A stretch of 64,000 bases of DNA from the NCBI GenBank assembly GCA_964385645.1, contig CAYLPT010000072.1, positions 1 to 64,000 on the forward strand, read 5' to 3'. The stretch is from CAYLPT01 sp964385645. GTDB lineage: Bacteria > Armatimonadota > Hebobacteria > Hebobacterales > Hebobacteraceae. Made by a program: the position numbers and the translations under genes. Shown one piece after another: positions 49,941 through 60,097 of the stretch (position 1 is the stretch's first letter; each line of letters begins with the position of its first letter). The notes below the pieces were generated by a model. It was given only the letters and a program-made list of their open reading frames with translations, ran no database searches and was not told the origin of the DNA.

Positions 49941-51491
49941 TCACTCCCACTCGATGGTCGCGGGGGGCTTCGAGCTGAGGTCGTAGACCACCCGGTTGAC
50001 CCCGCGCACCTCGTTGATGATCCTGGTGCTGATGCTCGAGAGCACCTCGTAGGGCAGCGGCGCCCAGTCGGCCGTCATCGCATCCTCGCTGACCACCGCC
50101 CTCAGGATGATGGTCTTCGCGTAGGTGCGCTGGTCGCCCATGACCCCCACGCTCTTGACTGGGGCAAGCACGCCGAAGCACTGGAACAGGCGCCGGTAGA
50201 GTCCCGCAGCGCGGATCTCGTTGATGATGATGTCGTCTGCCTCCCGCAGCGTCTCCAGCGCCTCCGGCGTCACCTCGCCCAGCACGCGGATCGCCAGCCC
50301 CGGCCCAGGGAAGGGGTGCCGCCACACGATCTCCGCCGGCAGCCCCAGCTCCTCCCCCACCGCGCGCACCTCGTCCTTGAACAGATACCGCACCGGCTCC
50401 ACGAGCTTGAGCTGCAGCGTCTCTGGCAGCCCCCCCACGTTGTGGTGGGTCTTGATGCGGGCCGCCTGCCGTGTCCCGCTCTCGATGACGTCGGGATACA
50501 ACGTGCCCTGGGCCAGGAACTCCACCTCCCCGATCTCCCGGGCCGCCTCCTCGAGCACGTTGGCGTACTCCTCCCCGATGATCCGGCGCTTCTGCTCGGG
50601 GTCGCTCACCCCGCGCAGCCTCCGCAGAAAGCGGTCCTGGGCCTGCACGTGCACCAGGTTCACGTGGAAGTGCTCCCGGAACGTGGTCACCACCTGCTCC
50701 CCCTCGCCCTTGCGCAGGAACCCGTGGTCCATGAAGATGCAGGTCAGCTGATCCCCCACCGCCCGGTGGACGAGGGCCGCCGTCACCGCCGAGTCCACGC
50801 CCCCGCTCAGCGCGCACACCACTCTCCCGTCACCCACCTGCTCCCGGATCGCGCGCACCGACTGGGTGACCACCGACTCGGTCGTCCACAGCTCCCGACA
50901 GCCGCACTGGCGGTGCAGGAAATTCCGGAAGATCTCGATGCCCCAGGGCGTGTGGGCCACCTCGGGGTGGAACTGCACGCCGAAGAGGCGGCGCTCCCGG
51001 TTGGCCATCGCGGCCAGGCCGCTGGCCGTGCGGGCGGTCTCGATGAAGCCGGGCGGCACCGCGTCCACGCGGTCGCCGTGACTCATCCAGGCGATCAGAC
51101 GCGGGTTCAGGTCCTCAAACAGGTCGCCGTGGTCGAGCACGGTGATCTCGGTCTTGCCGTACTCGCGGCGCTCGCCGCGCCGCACGCTCCCCCCCTGGAG
51201 CATGGCCATGAGCTGCATGCCATAGCAGATGCCGAGGATGGGCACCCCGGCCTCGAACAGCGCGGGGTCGCAGCGCGGCGCTCCGTCCTCGTACACGCTG
51301 CTGGGCCCGCCGGAGAACACGATCCCCTTGGGCCGGCGGGCGAGGATGTCGGCCACGGGCGTGTCGTGGGGCACGATCTCGCAGTAGACGTGGCACTCCC
51401 GGATGCGGCGGGCGATGAGCTGGCCGTACTGCGCGCCGAAGTCAACGACGAGGACCAGCTCCTCGGGCTGGGGACTCCTGGGGACGCTCAT
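49941..51491 (-). CDS. guaA: GMP synthase (glutamine-hydrolysing) GuaA
   Basis: A 516-residue two-domain enzyme converting XMP to GMP. The class I glutaminase (about 10-195) has the nucleophile Cys89 in [12 protein letters not shown] and the FGVQFHPEV His-Glu pair. The ATP pyrophosphatase has the P-loop [16 protein letters not shown], and the C-terminal dimerisation domain ends in KPPATIEWE. The start is ATG 51491; the frame open to 51626 overlaps guaB. It is the middle gene of guaB3-guaA-hpt. Confidence 0.96.
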   Translation of the reverse strand: MSVPRSPQPEELVLVVDFGAQYGQLIARRIRECHVYCEIVPHDTPVADILARRPKGIVFSGGPSSVYEDGAPRCDPALFEAGVPILGICYGMQLMAMLQGGSVRRGERREYGKTEITVLDHGDLFEDLNPRLIAWMSHGDRVDAVPPGFIETARTASGLAAMANRERRLFGVQFHPEVAHTPWGIEIFRNFLHRQCGCRELWTTESVVTQSVRAIREQVGDGRVVCALSGGVDSAVTAALVHRAVGDQLTCIFMDHGFLRKGEGEQVVTTFREHFHVNLVHVQAQDRFLRRLRGVSDPEQKRRIIGEEYANVLEEAAREIGEVEFLAQGTLYPDVIESGTRQAARIKTHHNVGGLPETLQLKLVEPVRYLFKDEVRAVGEELGLPAEIVWRHPFPGPGLAIRVLGEVTPEALETLREADDIIINEIRAAGLYRRLFQCFGVLAPVKSVGVMGDQRTYAKTIILRAVVSEDAMTADWAPLPYEVLSSISTRIINEVRGVNRVVYDLSSKPPATIEWE

Positions 51492-51513
51492 GTGCCGATC
51501 CTCGGCCCGCTCC

Positions 51514-52674
51514 CTATCCCGTGCCCCCGACGCCCTGGGCGCGCTGGTGCGCCTTGCCTTCGGTGGGCAGGGCGGGGGCGACGACGATCTCGGCGCGCTG
51601 CATGTCCCGGAGCGTGCGCGCGCCACAGCAGGCCATGGCGAGCCGCAGGGCGCCGAACAGATTCGTGGCGCCGTCCTCCCGCTTGGCCGGCCCCAACAGG
51701 ATCTGCTTCATGGGCCCGACGACGCCGACCCGGATGCGAGTCCCCCGGGGCAGGCCCAGGTCCGAGGTGGCCATGCCCCAGTGGAAACCCCGGCCGGGCG
51801 CTTCGGCAGCCGCCGCGAGGGGCGAGCCGATCATCACCGCGTCGGCGCCCGCCGCGAAGGCCTTCGCGATGTCGCCGCCGACCCGCATGCCGCCGTCGAG
51901 GATGATGGGCACGCGCTTGCCTGTCTCCCGCTCGTGGTCGTCCCGGGCCGCCGCACAGTCGAGCGCCGCCGTGATCTGGGGCACGCCGATCCCCAGCACC
52001 CGCCGCGTTGTACACGCAGCCCCCGGCCCCACCCCCACCAACACGCCGTCCGCGCCCGCCCGCATGAGGTCCCGCGCGGCCTCGTAGCTCACGCAGTTGC
52101 CGACGAACACGGGCGCCTCGACCATGTCCGCGAGGCGCCGGAAATCCAGCCCCTCGTGGCGCTCTGAGAGGTGCCGGGCGGTGGTGACCGTGGACTGGAC
52201 GATGAGCGCATCCACCTGCCCGGGCCCGATCACCTCCGCGGCATGCCGGGCGAAGGCGGGCGTCGGCGACACGGCCACCTTCGCCCCCCGCTGCCTGACC
52301 TCCGCGACGCGGCGGCGGATGAGCTCGTCCTTGACCGGTTCCTGGTAGATCCCCTGGATGACAGCGACTGCCTCCTCGGCGGAGGCGGCGGCGATGCGCT
52401 CATAGAGCGGTGCAGGGTCCTCGTAGCGGGTCAGGATGCCCTGAAGGTGGAGCACGCCGAGGCCGCCGAGCTCGCCGAGGGTGACCGCGGAAGCGACGTC
52501 CATGACCGCGTCCATCGCGGAGGCGAGCAGGGGCAGCCCCAGGCGCACCCCGGCCAGCTCGCAGCTCAGGTCCACCTGCTCGGGGTCAACCGTCACCGCG
52601 CCGGGGACGAGCGCCACGTCATCGAAGCCAAAGGTGCGGCGGCTGATCCGCCCACGACCGATCTCGATAGCCAC
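51514..52674 (-). CDS. guaB3: IMP dehydrogenase-family protein, GuaB3 type (no CBS domains)
   Basis: A 386-residue barrel with the catalytic loop [18 protein letters not shown] (Cys221) and [23 protein letters not shown]. It has no CBS pair between about residues 90 and 210, which full-length GuaB normally has; length and sequence fit the GuaB3 subgroup of Actinobacteria and Cyanobacteria. Oxidation of IMP to XMP is expected from the operon, but GuaB3 proteins have also been reported to act as GMP reductase. GTG start at 52674. The operon promoter lies at 52842-52870. Confidence 0.85.
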   Translation of the reverse strand: MAIEIGRGRISRRTFGFDDVALVPGAVTVDPEQVDLSCELAGVRLGLPLLASAMDAVMDVASAVTLGELGGLGVLHLQGILTRYEDPAPLYERIAAASAEEAVAVIQGIYQEPVKDELIRRRVAEVRQRGAKVAVSPTPAFARHAAEVIGPGQVDALIVQSTVTTARHLSERHEGLDFRRLADMVEAPVFVGNCVSYEAARDLMRAGADGVLVGVGPGAACTTRRVLGIGVPQITAALDCAAARDDHERETGKRVPIILDGGMRVGGDIAKAFAAGADAVMIGSPLAAAAEAPGRGFHWGMATSDLGLPRGTRIRVGVVGPMKQILLGPAKREDGATNLFGALRLAMACCGARTLRDMQRAEIVVAPALPTEGKAHQRAQGVGGTG

Positions 52675-52841
52675 CCTTGTACCGCCCTCCTGGGTGGACG
52701 CCGGCGCCCCACCCGCCGCGCCCGGGAAATCGTGCCCCCGCTCAAGCTGCACGCGGGACGCGCAACACCGGGGTCGGTGGGCTCGAGCAGAGGCGCGGGT
52801 AGATGGGGCCGTCTCCGGGCCGCCTCACCCGAGGATGGGGT

Positions 52842-52870
52842 ATTCTAGCAACCCGCCGCGTGGTTGTCAA
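52842..52870 (-). promoter_or_regulatory. promoter of the guaB3-guaA-hpt operon
   Basis: On the - strand TTGACA (52870-52865) and TAGAAT (52847-52842) are 17 bp apart. The predicted leader of about 160 nt before guaB3 shows no recognisable purine riboswitch. Confidence 0.7.
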
Positions 52871-52958
52871 ACACCAGGCGCCGCCGGCCGATGGGGCCCG
52901 CGACCATGCGGGGGAGGGGTCTGCCCGCCGGGCCGGCTCCTCCCCTGCTCCCCGGCAC

Positions 52959-52987
52959 TTGACAGGCCGGCGGCATCATGTTAGTAT
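52959..52987 (+). promoter_or_regulatory. promoter of the arsR3/ABC exporter operon
   Basis: TTGACA (52959-52964), 17 bp, TAGTAT (52982-52987). Predicted start about 20 nt before the ATG at 53014. I see no clear inverted-repeat operator. Confidence 0.65.
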
Positions 52988-53013
52988 TCTCTGAAAGGCT
53001 TACCGACCGCACC

Positions 53014-53370
53014 ATGGGCGATCTCGTCAAGCTGTTCAAGGCGCTCTCCGATCCCACCCGACTGGAGATCCTGGTTCGGCTCTCCGACGGCGACCTGTGC
53101 GTCGGCGCGCTCGCCTACCGGCTCGGGGTCACCCACTCGGCGGTCTCTCAGCACCTGCGGGTGCTGCGGGAGGCCGGGCTGGTGGAGGGGCAACGGCGCG
53201 GCCCCCGGGTCCACTACGCGGTGAGGCGGGAGCAGGTCCGGGCGGCCTCCGAGCAGGTGTCGGAGTGGCTGAGCAGGCTGGGCGCGCAGCCTGACGAGAG
53301 AGGTGCGGCAGGGGCCGTGCACGCGAGGCGGGCCCGCCCGCGCCGCGTCGAATCCGCCGCGAGGAGGTGA
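53014..53370 (+). CDS. ArsR-family regulator (arsR3)
   Basis: A 118-residue winged-helix protein with helix-turn-helix DLCVGALAYRLGVTHSAVSQHLRVLREAGLV and wing RRGPRVHYAVRREQ. It has only one cysteine at the sensor site (Cys29; DLCVG instead of ELCVC) and a basic tail of about 30 residues (ARRARPRRVESAARR). It may therefore sense something other than As(III), or use His/Cys at other positions. An upstream in-frame start at 52978 falls within the promoter. It is followed 3 bp later by the 43-aa gene. Confidence 0.88.
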   Translation: MGDLVKLFKALSDPTRLEILVRLSDGDLCVGALAYRLGVTHSAVSQHLRVLREAGLVEGQRRGPRVHYAVRREQVRAASEQVSEWLSRLGAQPDERGAAGAVHARRARPRRVESAARR

Positions 53371-53373
53371 ACC

Positions 53374-53505
53374 ATGCCGGCCGAGACGAAGAAGTGCGAG
53401 AAGGGCAAGGACCCCAGGACCTGCACCCCCGAGCAGATCAAGGAGTGCCACGGGGAGGTCGCAGTCCACCCGTGTGGGTCCGGCAACCCGAAGAAGAAGA
53501 AGTGA
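53374..53505 (+). CDS. 43-residue Cys-rich protein next to arsR3
   Basis: A clear short gene: ATG 53374 has GAGGAGGTGA 3-4 bp upstream and is 3 bp after arsR3. The product is Lys-rich with cysteines at 8, 17, 25 and 34 and histidines at 26 and 32 (DPRTCTPEQIKECHGEVAV, then HPCG). Such small CTPEQI-(K/R)-x-CHG proteins occur beside ArsR genes and ABC transporters in anaerobes, to my memory, without a known role. Four Cys and two His suggest metal or cluster binding. Confidence 0.75.
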   Translation: MPAETKKCEKGKDPRTCTPEQIKECHGEVAVHPCGSGNPKKKK

Positions 53506-53516
53506 AGGCCGGAGGC

Positions 53517-53545
53517 GGGCGGCCCGGGGGCGCCTCGGGCCGCCC
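53517..53545 (+). repeat. 10-bp perfect stem-loop between the 43-aa gene and the ABC genes
   Basis: GGGCGGCCCG (53517-53526) and CGGGCCGCCC (53536-53545) form a perfect 10-bp stem with a 9-base loop. It lies between the 43-aa gene and the ribosome site of the ATPase. No T-run follows, so it is more likely an attenuator or mRNA-stability element than an intrinsic terminator. Confidence 0.5.
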
Positions 53546-53562
53546 GCGCGCGGGGGAGTGCT

Positions 53563-54543
53563 ATGGCTGCGGACGTCATCATCGAGGTGCGAGGGCTGGC
53601 CAAGCGCTTCGGCGGCGTGCAAGCGGTGGCCGGGGTGGATTTCGACGTCCGGGCCGGGGAGCTGTTCGGCTTCCTGGGGCCGAACGGCGCAGGCAAGACC
53701 ACGACCATCAACATGCTCACGGGCCTGGCGCGGCCAGACGCCGGCACGATCCGGATCGCCGGCATAGACTGCTCGGCCGACCCGAAGGCCGCGCAGCACC
53801 TGGTCGGCACCGTTCCAGACGAGACGAACCTCTACCCCGAGCTGACAGGCTTCGAGAACCTGAGCTTCTGCGCCGCGCTGTATGGGATGCGGCGGGCCCC
53901 GCGAGAGGCCCGGGCGCGGGAGCTGCTGGAGAGCTTCGGCCTGGGGGAGGCGGCCGACCGCAAGTTCGGCGGCTACTCCAAGGGCATGAAGCGCAGGCTC
54001 ACGCTGGCCGCGGGCATAGTCCACCAACCCCAGATTCTGTTCCTGGACGAGCCGACCACCGGCATTGACGTCGCCAGCGCGCGGCAGATCCGCCAGCTCA
54101 TCGCCGACCTGCACCGCCGCGGCACCACCATCTTCCTGACTACCCACTACATCGAGGAGGCCGAGCGGCTCTGCGATCGGATCGCCTTCATCGTCGCCGG
54201 CCGCATCGTGCGCACCGATTCCGTGGCCGCGCTCATGCAGGAGACCGAGGGCCAACACGCGGTGGAGTTCGCGCTGTCGGGCGAGGCCCGACAGGTGTGC
54301 GGAGTGCTCGAGGAGGCGCTCCCAGGGCTCTCGTGCCGGCTCGTCTCCGATGGGCGGCTCCGGGTGGAGGCCGCCTGGCCGGTGCCCATCGGCCCCATCG
54401 TGCGCCTGCTGGAGGAGCGCGGCCTCGAGGTGGAGGAGGCGCGCAAGGTGCGCCTGTCCCTGGAGGAGGTGTTCGTGCGGGTGACGGGCATTGAGGCGGC
54501 GGCCATGCAGCGGGAGCGGGAGAAGGCGGGGGCCGGGCCATGA
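53563..54543 (+). CDS. ABC-2 type transporter ATPase (DrrA/NodI-like)
   Basis: A 326-residue ATPase with Walker A GPNGAGKTTTINML, Q-loop, signature GGYSKGMKRRLTLAAG, Walker B ILFLDEPTTGID and switch His in TTHYIEEAERL. About 100 residues form a C-terminal regulatory extension. It pairs with the permease that overlaps it by 4 bp. ArsR3 control suggests export of a toxic metal or organic compound; the substrate is unknown. Confidence 0.92.
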   Translation: MAADVIIEVRGLAKRFGGVQAVAGVDFDVRAGELFGFLGPNGAGKTTTINMLTGLARPDAGTIRIAGIDCSADPKAAQHLVGTVPDETNLYPELTGFENLSFCAALYGMRRAPREARARELLESFGLGEAADRKFGGYSKGMKRRLTLAAGIVHQPQILFLDEPTTGIDVASARQIRQLIADLHRRGTTIFLTTHYIEEAERLCDRIAFIVAGRIVRTDSVAALMQETEGQHAVEFALSGEARQVCGVLEEALPGLSCRLVSDGRLRVEAAWPVPIGPIVRLLEERGLEVEEARKVRLSLEEVFVRVTGIEAAAMQREREKAGAGP

Positions 54544-55277
54544 GGGCATGGATCGCCTTCTGGAGCATCCTCCACAAGGATCTGCGGGCCTACTACCTCA
54601 AGCCGCCCAACATCAGTTGGGGGCTGATCTTCCCCCTCGCCTGGGCGGGGATGTTCTTCCTGCGCTCGGGCGCGGGGATGGACAGCGTCCGGTCGCTGCT
54701 GCCGGGGGTGATGGCGGTCTCCGTGCTGTTCGGGACCACGTCAATGTTGGCGGTGACGATCACCTTCGAGAAGCGGACGCGCTCCTTCGAGCGGCTGCTG
54801 CTGGCGCCGATCTCCCTGCAGTTGCTGATGTTGGCCAAGACCACCGGCGCGATCCTGTTCGGGGTGGTGAACGCCTTCGTGCCCGCGCTGATGGCGGCCT
54901 TCCTGACCGACCTGTCGGGGGTCGCCTGGGGGGTGCTGGTGGCGAGTGTGGTTCTGATCGCAGTCAGCTCGACCTTCCTGGGGCTGTTCATCGCGGTGTC
55001 GGTGAGCGAGGTGTTCGAGGCGCAGACCTTCTCGAACTTCTTCCGCTTCCCGATGCTGTTCCTGTGCGGGCTGTTCTTCCCCATCGCGCGGCTGCCGGTC
55101 TGGCTGCGCCCGCTCTCCTACGTGCTGCCCCTGACCTATGGCGCGGACGCGATGCACAGCGCCATCCAGGGGGCGGGGCGGCTGCCGCTGGCACTGGACT
55201 TCGCAATGCTGGCGATCTTCTGTGCGGTGCTGTTCGCCGGCAGCCTGCGCAACATCAGGCGGAAGTGGATCCTGTGA
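54540..55277 (+). CDS. ABC-2 type transporter permease
   Basis: A 245-residue membrane protein with about six helices and the ABC-2 hallmarks: FEKRTRSFERLLLAPISLQLLM on the cytosolic side and the late RFPMLFLCGLFFPIARLPVWL, then LSYVLPLTYGADAMHSAI. ATG 54540 overlaps the ATPase stop (ATGA). Half-size permeases of this type act as dimers. Confidence 0.9.
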   Translation: MRAWIAFWSILHKDLRAYYLKPPNISWGLIFPLAWAGMFFLRSGAGMDSVRSLLPGVMAVSVLFGTTSMLAVTITFEKRTRSFERLLLAPISLQLLMLAKTTGAILFGVVNAFVPALMAAFLTDLSGVAWGVLVASVVLIAVSSTFLGLFIAVSVSEVFEAQTFSNFFRFPMLFLCGLFFPIARLPVWLRPLSYVLPLTYGADAMHSAIQGAGRLPLALDFAMLAIFCAVLFAGSLRNIRRKWIL

Positions 55278-55588
55278 GCGCGGGGAAGGGGCAGGCGCGG
55301 CGGACAGGGTGAAGCCGGGGGCCCGCGCCGCCGGCCGGAGGGGCTCCCATACGCGGGGAGAGGCCCCGGCCCCGGGCATCGCGCTGAGCGTGCAGGCGCA
55401 TGCGTGCTGGGCATCCGGGGCCAGGACCCTCCCGTGCGACTGCGGACGAGCAGTGCGCGCGGGGCTTCGACGAGCACCCTATGCCGTGTACTATGGGCCG
55501 CCTTGTCCTCGCCGCCTGCGCAGGCGAGGCCCGATGGGACGGACCAGCCTACACCATAGCAGTGTAGCAGAGTCGGTCCAAAGATGCA
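55278..55588. other. intergenic region with stem-loops, no gene
   Basis: This roughly 310-bp gap between the ABC permease and the AraC promoter has no convincing open frame. It holds the stem-loop CCTCGCC/GGCGAGG (55507-55529) and the nested palindrome listed separately at 55541-55579. Confidence 0.6.
55541..55579 (+). repeat. nested palindrome upstream of the AraC promoter
   Basis: The outer pair GGACC (55541-55545) and GGTCC (55575-55579) encloses CTACAC (55549-55554) and GTGTAG (55562-55567). It ends 10 bp before the -35 box, where an activator would bind, so it may be an autoregulatory operator or the 3' end of the ABC operon. Confidence 0.4.
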
Positions 55589-55618
55589 TTGCACCTTCTG
55601 ACTAAGGTCTTGTATATT
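55589..55618 (+). promoter_or_regulatory. promoter of the AraC-type regulator
   Basis: TTGCAC (55589-55594), 18 bp, TATATT (55613-55618). The -10 ends 6 bp before the ATG at 55625, so the transcript would begin at or near the A of the start codon (leaderless). Confidence 0.55.
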
Positions 55619-55624
55619 CAACTC

Positions 55625-56530
55625 ATGACCCAGGGACAGGAAGTGCCCTATAGCACCCCGGACTGGACGGTGCGCTGTACCCATGTGAGCTTCCGGCTGG
55701 ACACAGCGAGGCCGTTCCACGCGACCATCGTCCGCTTCCCGGCGCCCACGCGGCCGCGGGTGAGCATCCACGATGGGTTCGAGATCTGCGTGATGCTGCG
55801 GGGGGGCGCCGACATGCATGTGGGCGATGGGTTCAGCTCCGGCCGGCCCGGGGACCTTTGGCTGATGGGCATGTGGGAGCCACACCGTTGGCGCATCACG
55901 AAACGGTGCACGGAGCAGGTCAGCCTGATCTTCCTGCCCGAGTACATCGGGGACGATGTGCTCCGCGTCAGCGCCTGGATGGGGATGTTCGCCTGCGCGC
56001 CGCAGGACCGGCCCGCGGTGCGGAGCGAGGCAATGCGCCGCAGCGTGCTGGCGATCGGACGGGAGCTGCGAGCAGAGATCGAGGCGAAGCGCTGCGGCTG
56101 GGAGAGGGGGGTGCGCCTGGGGGCGCTGCGCCTCCTCCATCTGCTCGAGAGGGAGTGGCAGCCGCCGCGGCGCCTGGCAGGGGTGGCCAGCACCGAGGCG
56201 CTCCCCAGACACATGAGCCGCATCATGCCGGCGATCGCGGCCGTGCACGCGCGCCCGGCCGACCGGGTGAGGCTGACGGACGCGGCCGCCGCCTGCGGCC
56301 TCAGCCCGGCGCAGTTCAACCGCGTGTTCCACCAGGCCACAGGGGTGAGCTTCGGGCGCTTCCGGCTGCGGTCGCGCCTCGCCTATGCCGCTAACCTGAT
56401 CTACGGTACCGACCTCTGCCTGGAGACTATCGCCCAGCGCGCCGGCTTCACCGACGCCAGCCACCTGCACCGGAGCTTCGCTCGCTCCTATGGCGTGACC
56501 CCTGGCGCGTACCGGGCCGCCAACCGCTGA
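55625..56530 (+). CDS. AraC-family transcriptional regulator
   Basis: A 301-residue protein with an N-terminal cupin-like sensor domain (about 20-135; GGADMHVGDGFSSGRPGDLWLMG) and a C-terminal AraC double helix-turn-helix (about 205-301): LTDAAAACGLSPAQFNRVFHQ, and IAQRAGFTDASHLHRSFARSYG, ending PGAYRAANR. The ligand is likely a sugar or small metabolite. It is convergent, stop to stop, with a beta-glucosidase gene, which could be a target. The ATG has no ribosome site, consistent with a leaderless mRNA. Confidence 0.88.
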   Translation: MTQGQEVPYSTPDWTVRCTHVSFRLDTARPFHATIVRFPAPTRPRVSIHDGFEICVMLRGGADMHVGDGFSSGRPGDLWLMGMWEPHRWRITKRCTEQVSLIFLPEYIGDDVLRVSAWMGMFACAPQDRPAVRSEAMRRSVLAIGRELRAEIEAKRCGWERGVRLGALRLLHLLEREWQPPRRLAGVASTEALPRHMSRIMPAIAAVHARPADRVRLTDAAAACGLSPAQFNRVFHQATGVSFGRFRLRSRLAYAANLIYGTDLCLETIAQRAGFTDASHLHRSFARSYGVTPGAYRAANR

Positions 56531-58003
<1,473 letters not shown>

Positions 58004-58354
58004 CTAGCTGGCGAGGATGGCGACGAGGATCAGCAGCAGGAGAACCGTCACGGTGTCCCACTGCTGCCCGGTGGCGCCGGCGGCCTGGAGCGCGTCCAGG
58101 TCCGCGGCGATGGCGTGCACCTCCTCGTCGGTCAGGAGCTCGACGCGGCCGGCCGCCGCCTCCTCCGAGAGGCCGAAGTCCATGAGCTTGCCCTTGACGA
58201 GCTCCCGCGCGGCGGCGATGGCCTCAGCGTCGGGTCCCCCGGGGGCCGCGCAGGCGGCCTGTGAGGGCACCGGCGCGGCCCACGCGCCTGGGCCGAAGAG
58301 GGCCAGCGTGAGCACCGCGACGAGGGTGAGGGAGAACAGCCGTCTTGCCCGCAT
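58004..58354 (-). CDS. PA2779/DUF6627-like secreted protein
   Basis: A 116-residue protein with a signal peptide (about 1-26), a small helical domain with FGLSEEAAAGRVELLTDEEVHAIAADLDAL (about 60-90) and a C-terminal membrane helix (TVLLLLILVAILAS). The GLS-x-x-x-A-x-x-R-x-x-x-LTDEE pattern matches PA2779-type proteins, which are usually next to PA2778-type C39-like peptidases. A peptidase of that type lies about 2 kb upstream at 60094-60651. ATG 58354 has AAGGAGGTGA upstream. Confidence 0.75.
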   Translation of the reverse strand: MRARRLFSLTLVAVLTLALFGPGAWAAPVPSQAACAAPGGPDAEAIAAARELVKGKLMDFGLSEEAAAGRVELLTDEEVHAIAADLDALQAAGATGQQWDTVTVLLLLILVAILAS

Positions 58355-58434
58355 GGTAACCGGTTCACCTCCTTTCGATCGGTCTCCCGGGGCCGGGGGT
58401 TCGCCCGCCCCGGGAACCGTGGCCCGCCGAACCT

Positions 58435-59358
58435 TCAGATTCCGCGCTCGCGCTCGAGCGCCTGCTGCCGGATTCGCTCGGCGCGCGCGAAGTAGGCCTC
58501 CCGCCCCTCCAGGCTGAACTCGGCCATCAGATCATCCACACTCAGACCCTCCCGCTCTGAGGCGATCACCCAGCAGGCCTCGCGCGAGTAGTAGCGGAAG
58601 GAGACCCCGGGGCCATAGGCGGCCAGGATGTCGTCGAGCTTGTCGGAGTTGTAGTCCAGGTGGAGCAGGCGCGAGTCCAGGTTGACGCGGCGTGCGACGA
58701 CCACCTCGGAGGTGGACTCGGCGAGCACCTCGCCCCCGCGGTCCACGATCATGCCCAGCTCGCCGGTGATGGCGCTGACCATGAAGGCGGCGAGCTGGAA
58801 GGCCCACATCCGAAGCTGCAGCCCTCCTCGGTACATCGAGCAGAAGAACACGGCCTCCGCGCCGGCCCGGCCGAGGCCCTCCATAGTGTCGCCGAAGTTG
58901 AGGTCGAAGCAGATGCACAGCCCGATGCGGCCGAAGTCAACGTCGTAGACCCCCACCTGCTCGCCCGGCGTGATCCCCTGCTCGATCTCGCTGATGGTCG
59001 GGTGCATCTTGTGGTACACGCCGGCGACGCGGCCCCGGCGGTCGAGCAGCACCGCCGAGTTGTGCACCCTGTCGCCCTCCCGGGTGAGCGTGGGCCACAC
59101 GATGTACAGAGCGCGCTCCCTGGCGCACTCCCCCAGGGCGGCGATGGTGGGGCCGCTGGCCGGGTCCTCCGCGAGCTCCATCCACCTCTCCCAGCCCTCG
59201 GCCTGGCCGAGCTGGGCATACACCTCGGGGAACGCGACGATGTCCGCGCCCTGGCGCGCGGCCCGCTCGACGAGGCGCGCGGCCCGCGCAAGCAGCGCCT
59301 GCCGGCCCTGAGCGGGGGGATACTCGGACACGCTCGCAAGGGTCACATATCTGGCCAT
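58435..59358 (-). CDS. carbon-nitrogen hydrolase (nitrilase superfamily)
   Basis: A 307-residue amidohydrolase with the Glu-Lys-Cys triad: Glu45 in DIVAFPEVYAQ, Lys117 in GVYHKMHPT and Cys150 in IGLCICFDLNFGD. The family cleaves amides, carbamoyl compounds or nitriles; the substrate is unknown. It is inserted between the PA2779-like gene and the TPR/peptidase genes, all on the same strand. ATG 59358. Confidence 0.9.
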   Translation of the reverse strand: MARYVTLASVSEYPPAQGRQALLARAARLVERAARQGADIVAFPEVYAQLGQAEGWERWMELAEDPASGPTIAALGECARERALYIVWPTLTREGDRVHNSAVLLDRRGRVAGVYHKMHPTISEIEQGITPGEQVGVYDVDFGRIGLCICFDLNFGDTMEGLGRAGAEAVFFCSMYRGGLQLRMWAFQLAAFMVSAITGELGMIVDRGGEVLAESTSEVVVARRVNLDSRLLHLDYNSDKLDDILAAYGPGVSFRYYSREACWVIASEREGLSVDDLMAEFSLEGREAYFARAERIRQQALERERGI

Positions 59359-59380
59359 CCAGTGATCTCCTGGGCGCCCT

Positions 59381-60097
59381 TCACTCCGGCGTAGGCCGCG
59401 CAGCGCCGTGGTTCGCCGGCCCTGGCGGCGACGCCTGCCCGCAGCGGGCGAGCGCCTCGCGGAGGACGGCCAGGCGCTCAGTCACGGCGGCAAGGAGATC
59501 CGGGTCCTCGGCCTCCGCGGCGGCGCGCTCCAGCAGCGCGGCCGCGCGCTCGTGGTCGCCGCGGAGATGGTGGAGCCAGCCGAGGGTGTCGAGGCCGTGG
59601 GCGCGGTGAACCCCGGCCTCCTCCAGCAGGGGAGTGAGGCGGGCGACGGCCTCGTCGAGGTGCAGGCCCAGATGGGCGCAGAGGTCGGCGAAGTTGTTGG
59701 CGGCGATGAAGCTGTGCGGGTCGGCGGCCATCGCCTGCCGATAGCGAAACAGCGCTTCCTCATGTCGGCCCTGCGCGCGCCTCACGTTGCCGAGGTTCAC
59801 ATAGGCCGGCGAGTACCGCGGATCGCGCCAGACGGCCTGCTGGTACGCCCACGCGGCCTCCTCAAGCCGGCCCCCCCGCTCGTAGAGGACCCCCAGGTCG
59901 GTGAGTTGTTGCGCGCTGAGGCTGGCCAGTATGCGCTCCACCTGTTGGCGGCCGGGCTGGCGGTCCACCCGGGCGCGGTACGCGCGCAGGGCGGCCGAGA
60001 GGTCCACGTAGACGCCGTCGCGCTCCGTCTGGCAGCCCCACAGCAGGCACGCGGCGGCGAGCCCCAGGGCCAGGGCGACTCGCGCGCCGCCGCTCAT
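59381..60097 (-). CDS. TPR-containing lipoprotein
   Basis: A 238-residue lipoprotein: signal peptide with lipobox LLWGC (Cys about 22), then several TPR repeats (about 65-215), for example LGVLYERGGRLEEAAWAYQQAVWRDP in two steps and VNLGNVRRAQGRHEEALFRYRQA. It shares a 4-bp overlap (ATGA) with the peptidase upstream. In PA2778 proteins a peptidase and a TPR part are fused in one chain; here they are separate genes. Confidence 0.85.
   Translation of the reverse strand: MSGGARVALALGLAAACLLWGCQTERDGVYVDLSAALRAYRARVDRQPGRQQVERILASLSAQQLTDLGVLYERGGRLEEAAWAYQQAVWRDPRYSPAYVNLGNVRRAQGRHEEALFRYRQAMAADPHSFIAANNFADLCAHLGLHLDEAVARLTPLLEEAGVHRAHGLDTLGWLHHLRGDHERAAALLERAAAEAEDPDLLAAVTERLAVLREALARCGQASPPGPANHGAARPTPE

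Noticed and set aside
49854..51905. 683-codon + strand frame across hpt, guaA and guaB3
   Set aside because: Antisense shadow of three confidently assigned genes.
52675..52841. Possible purine riboswitch in the guaB3 leader
   Set aside because: No conserved loop sequences of purine, PRPP or guanidine classes were recognised.
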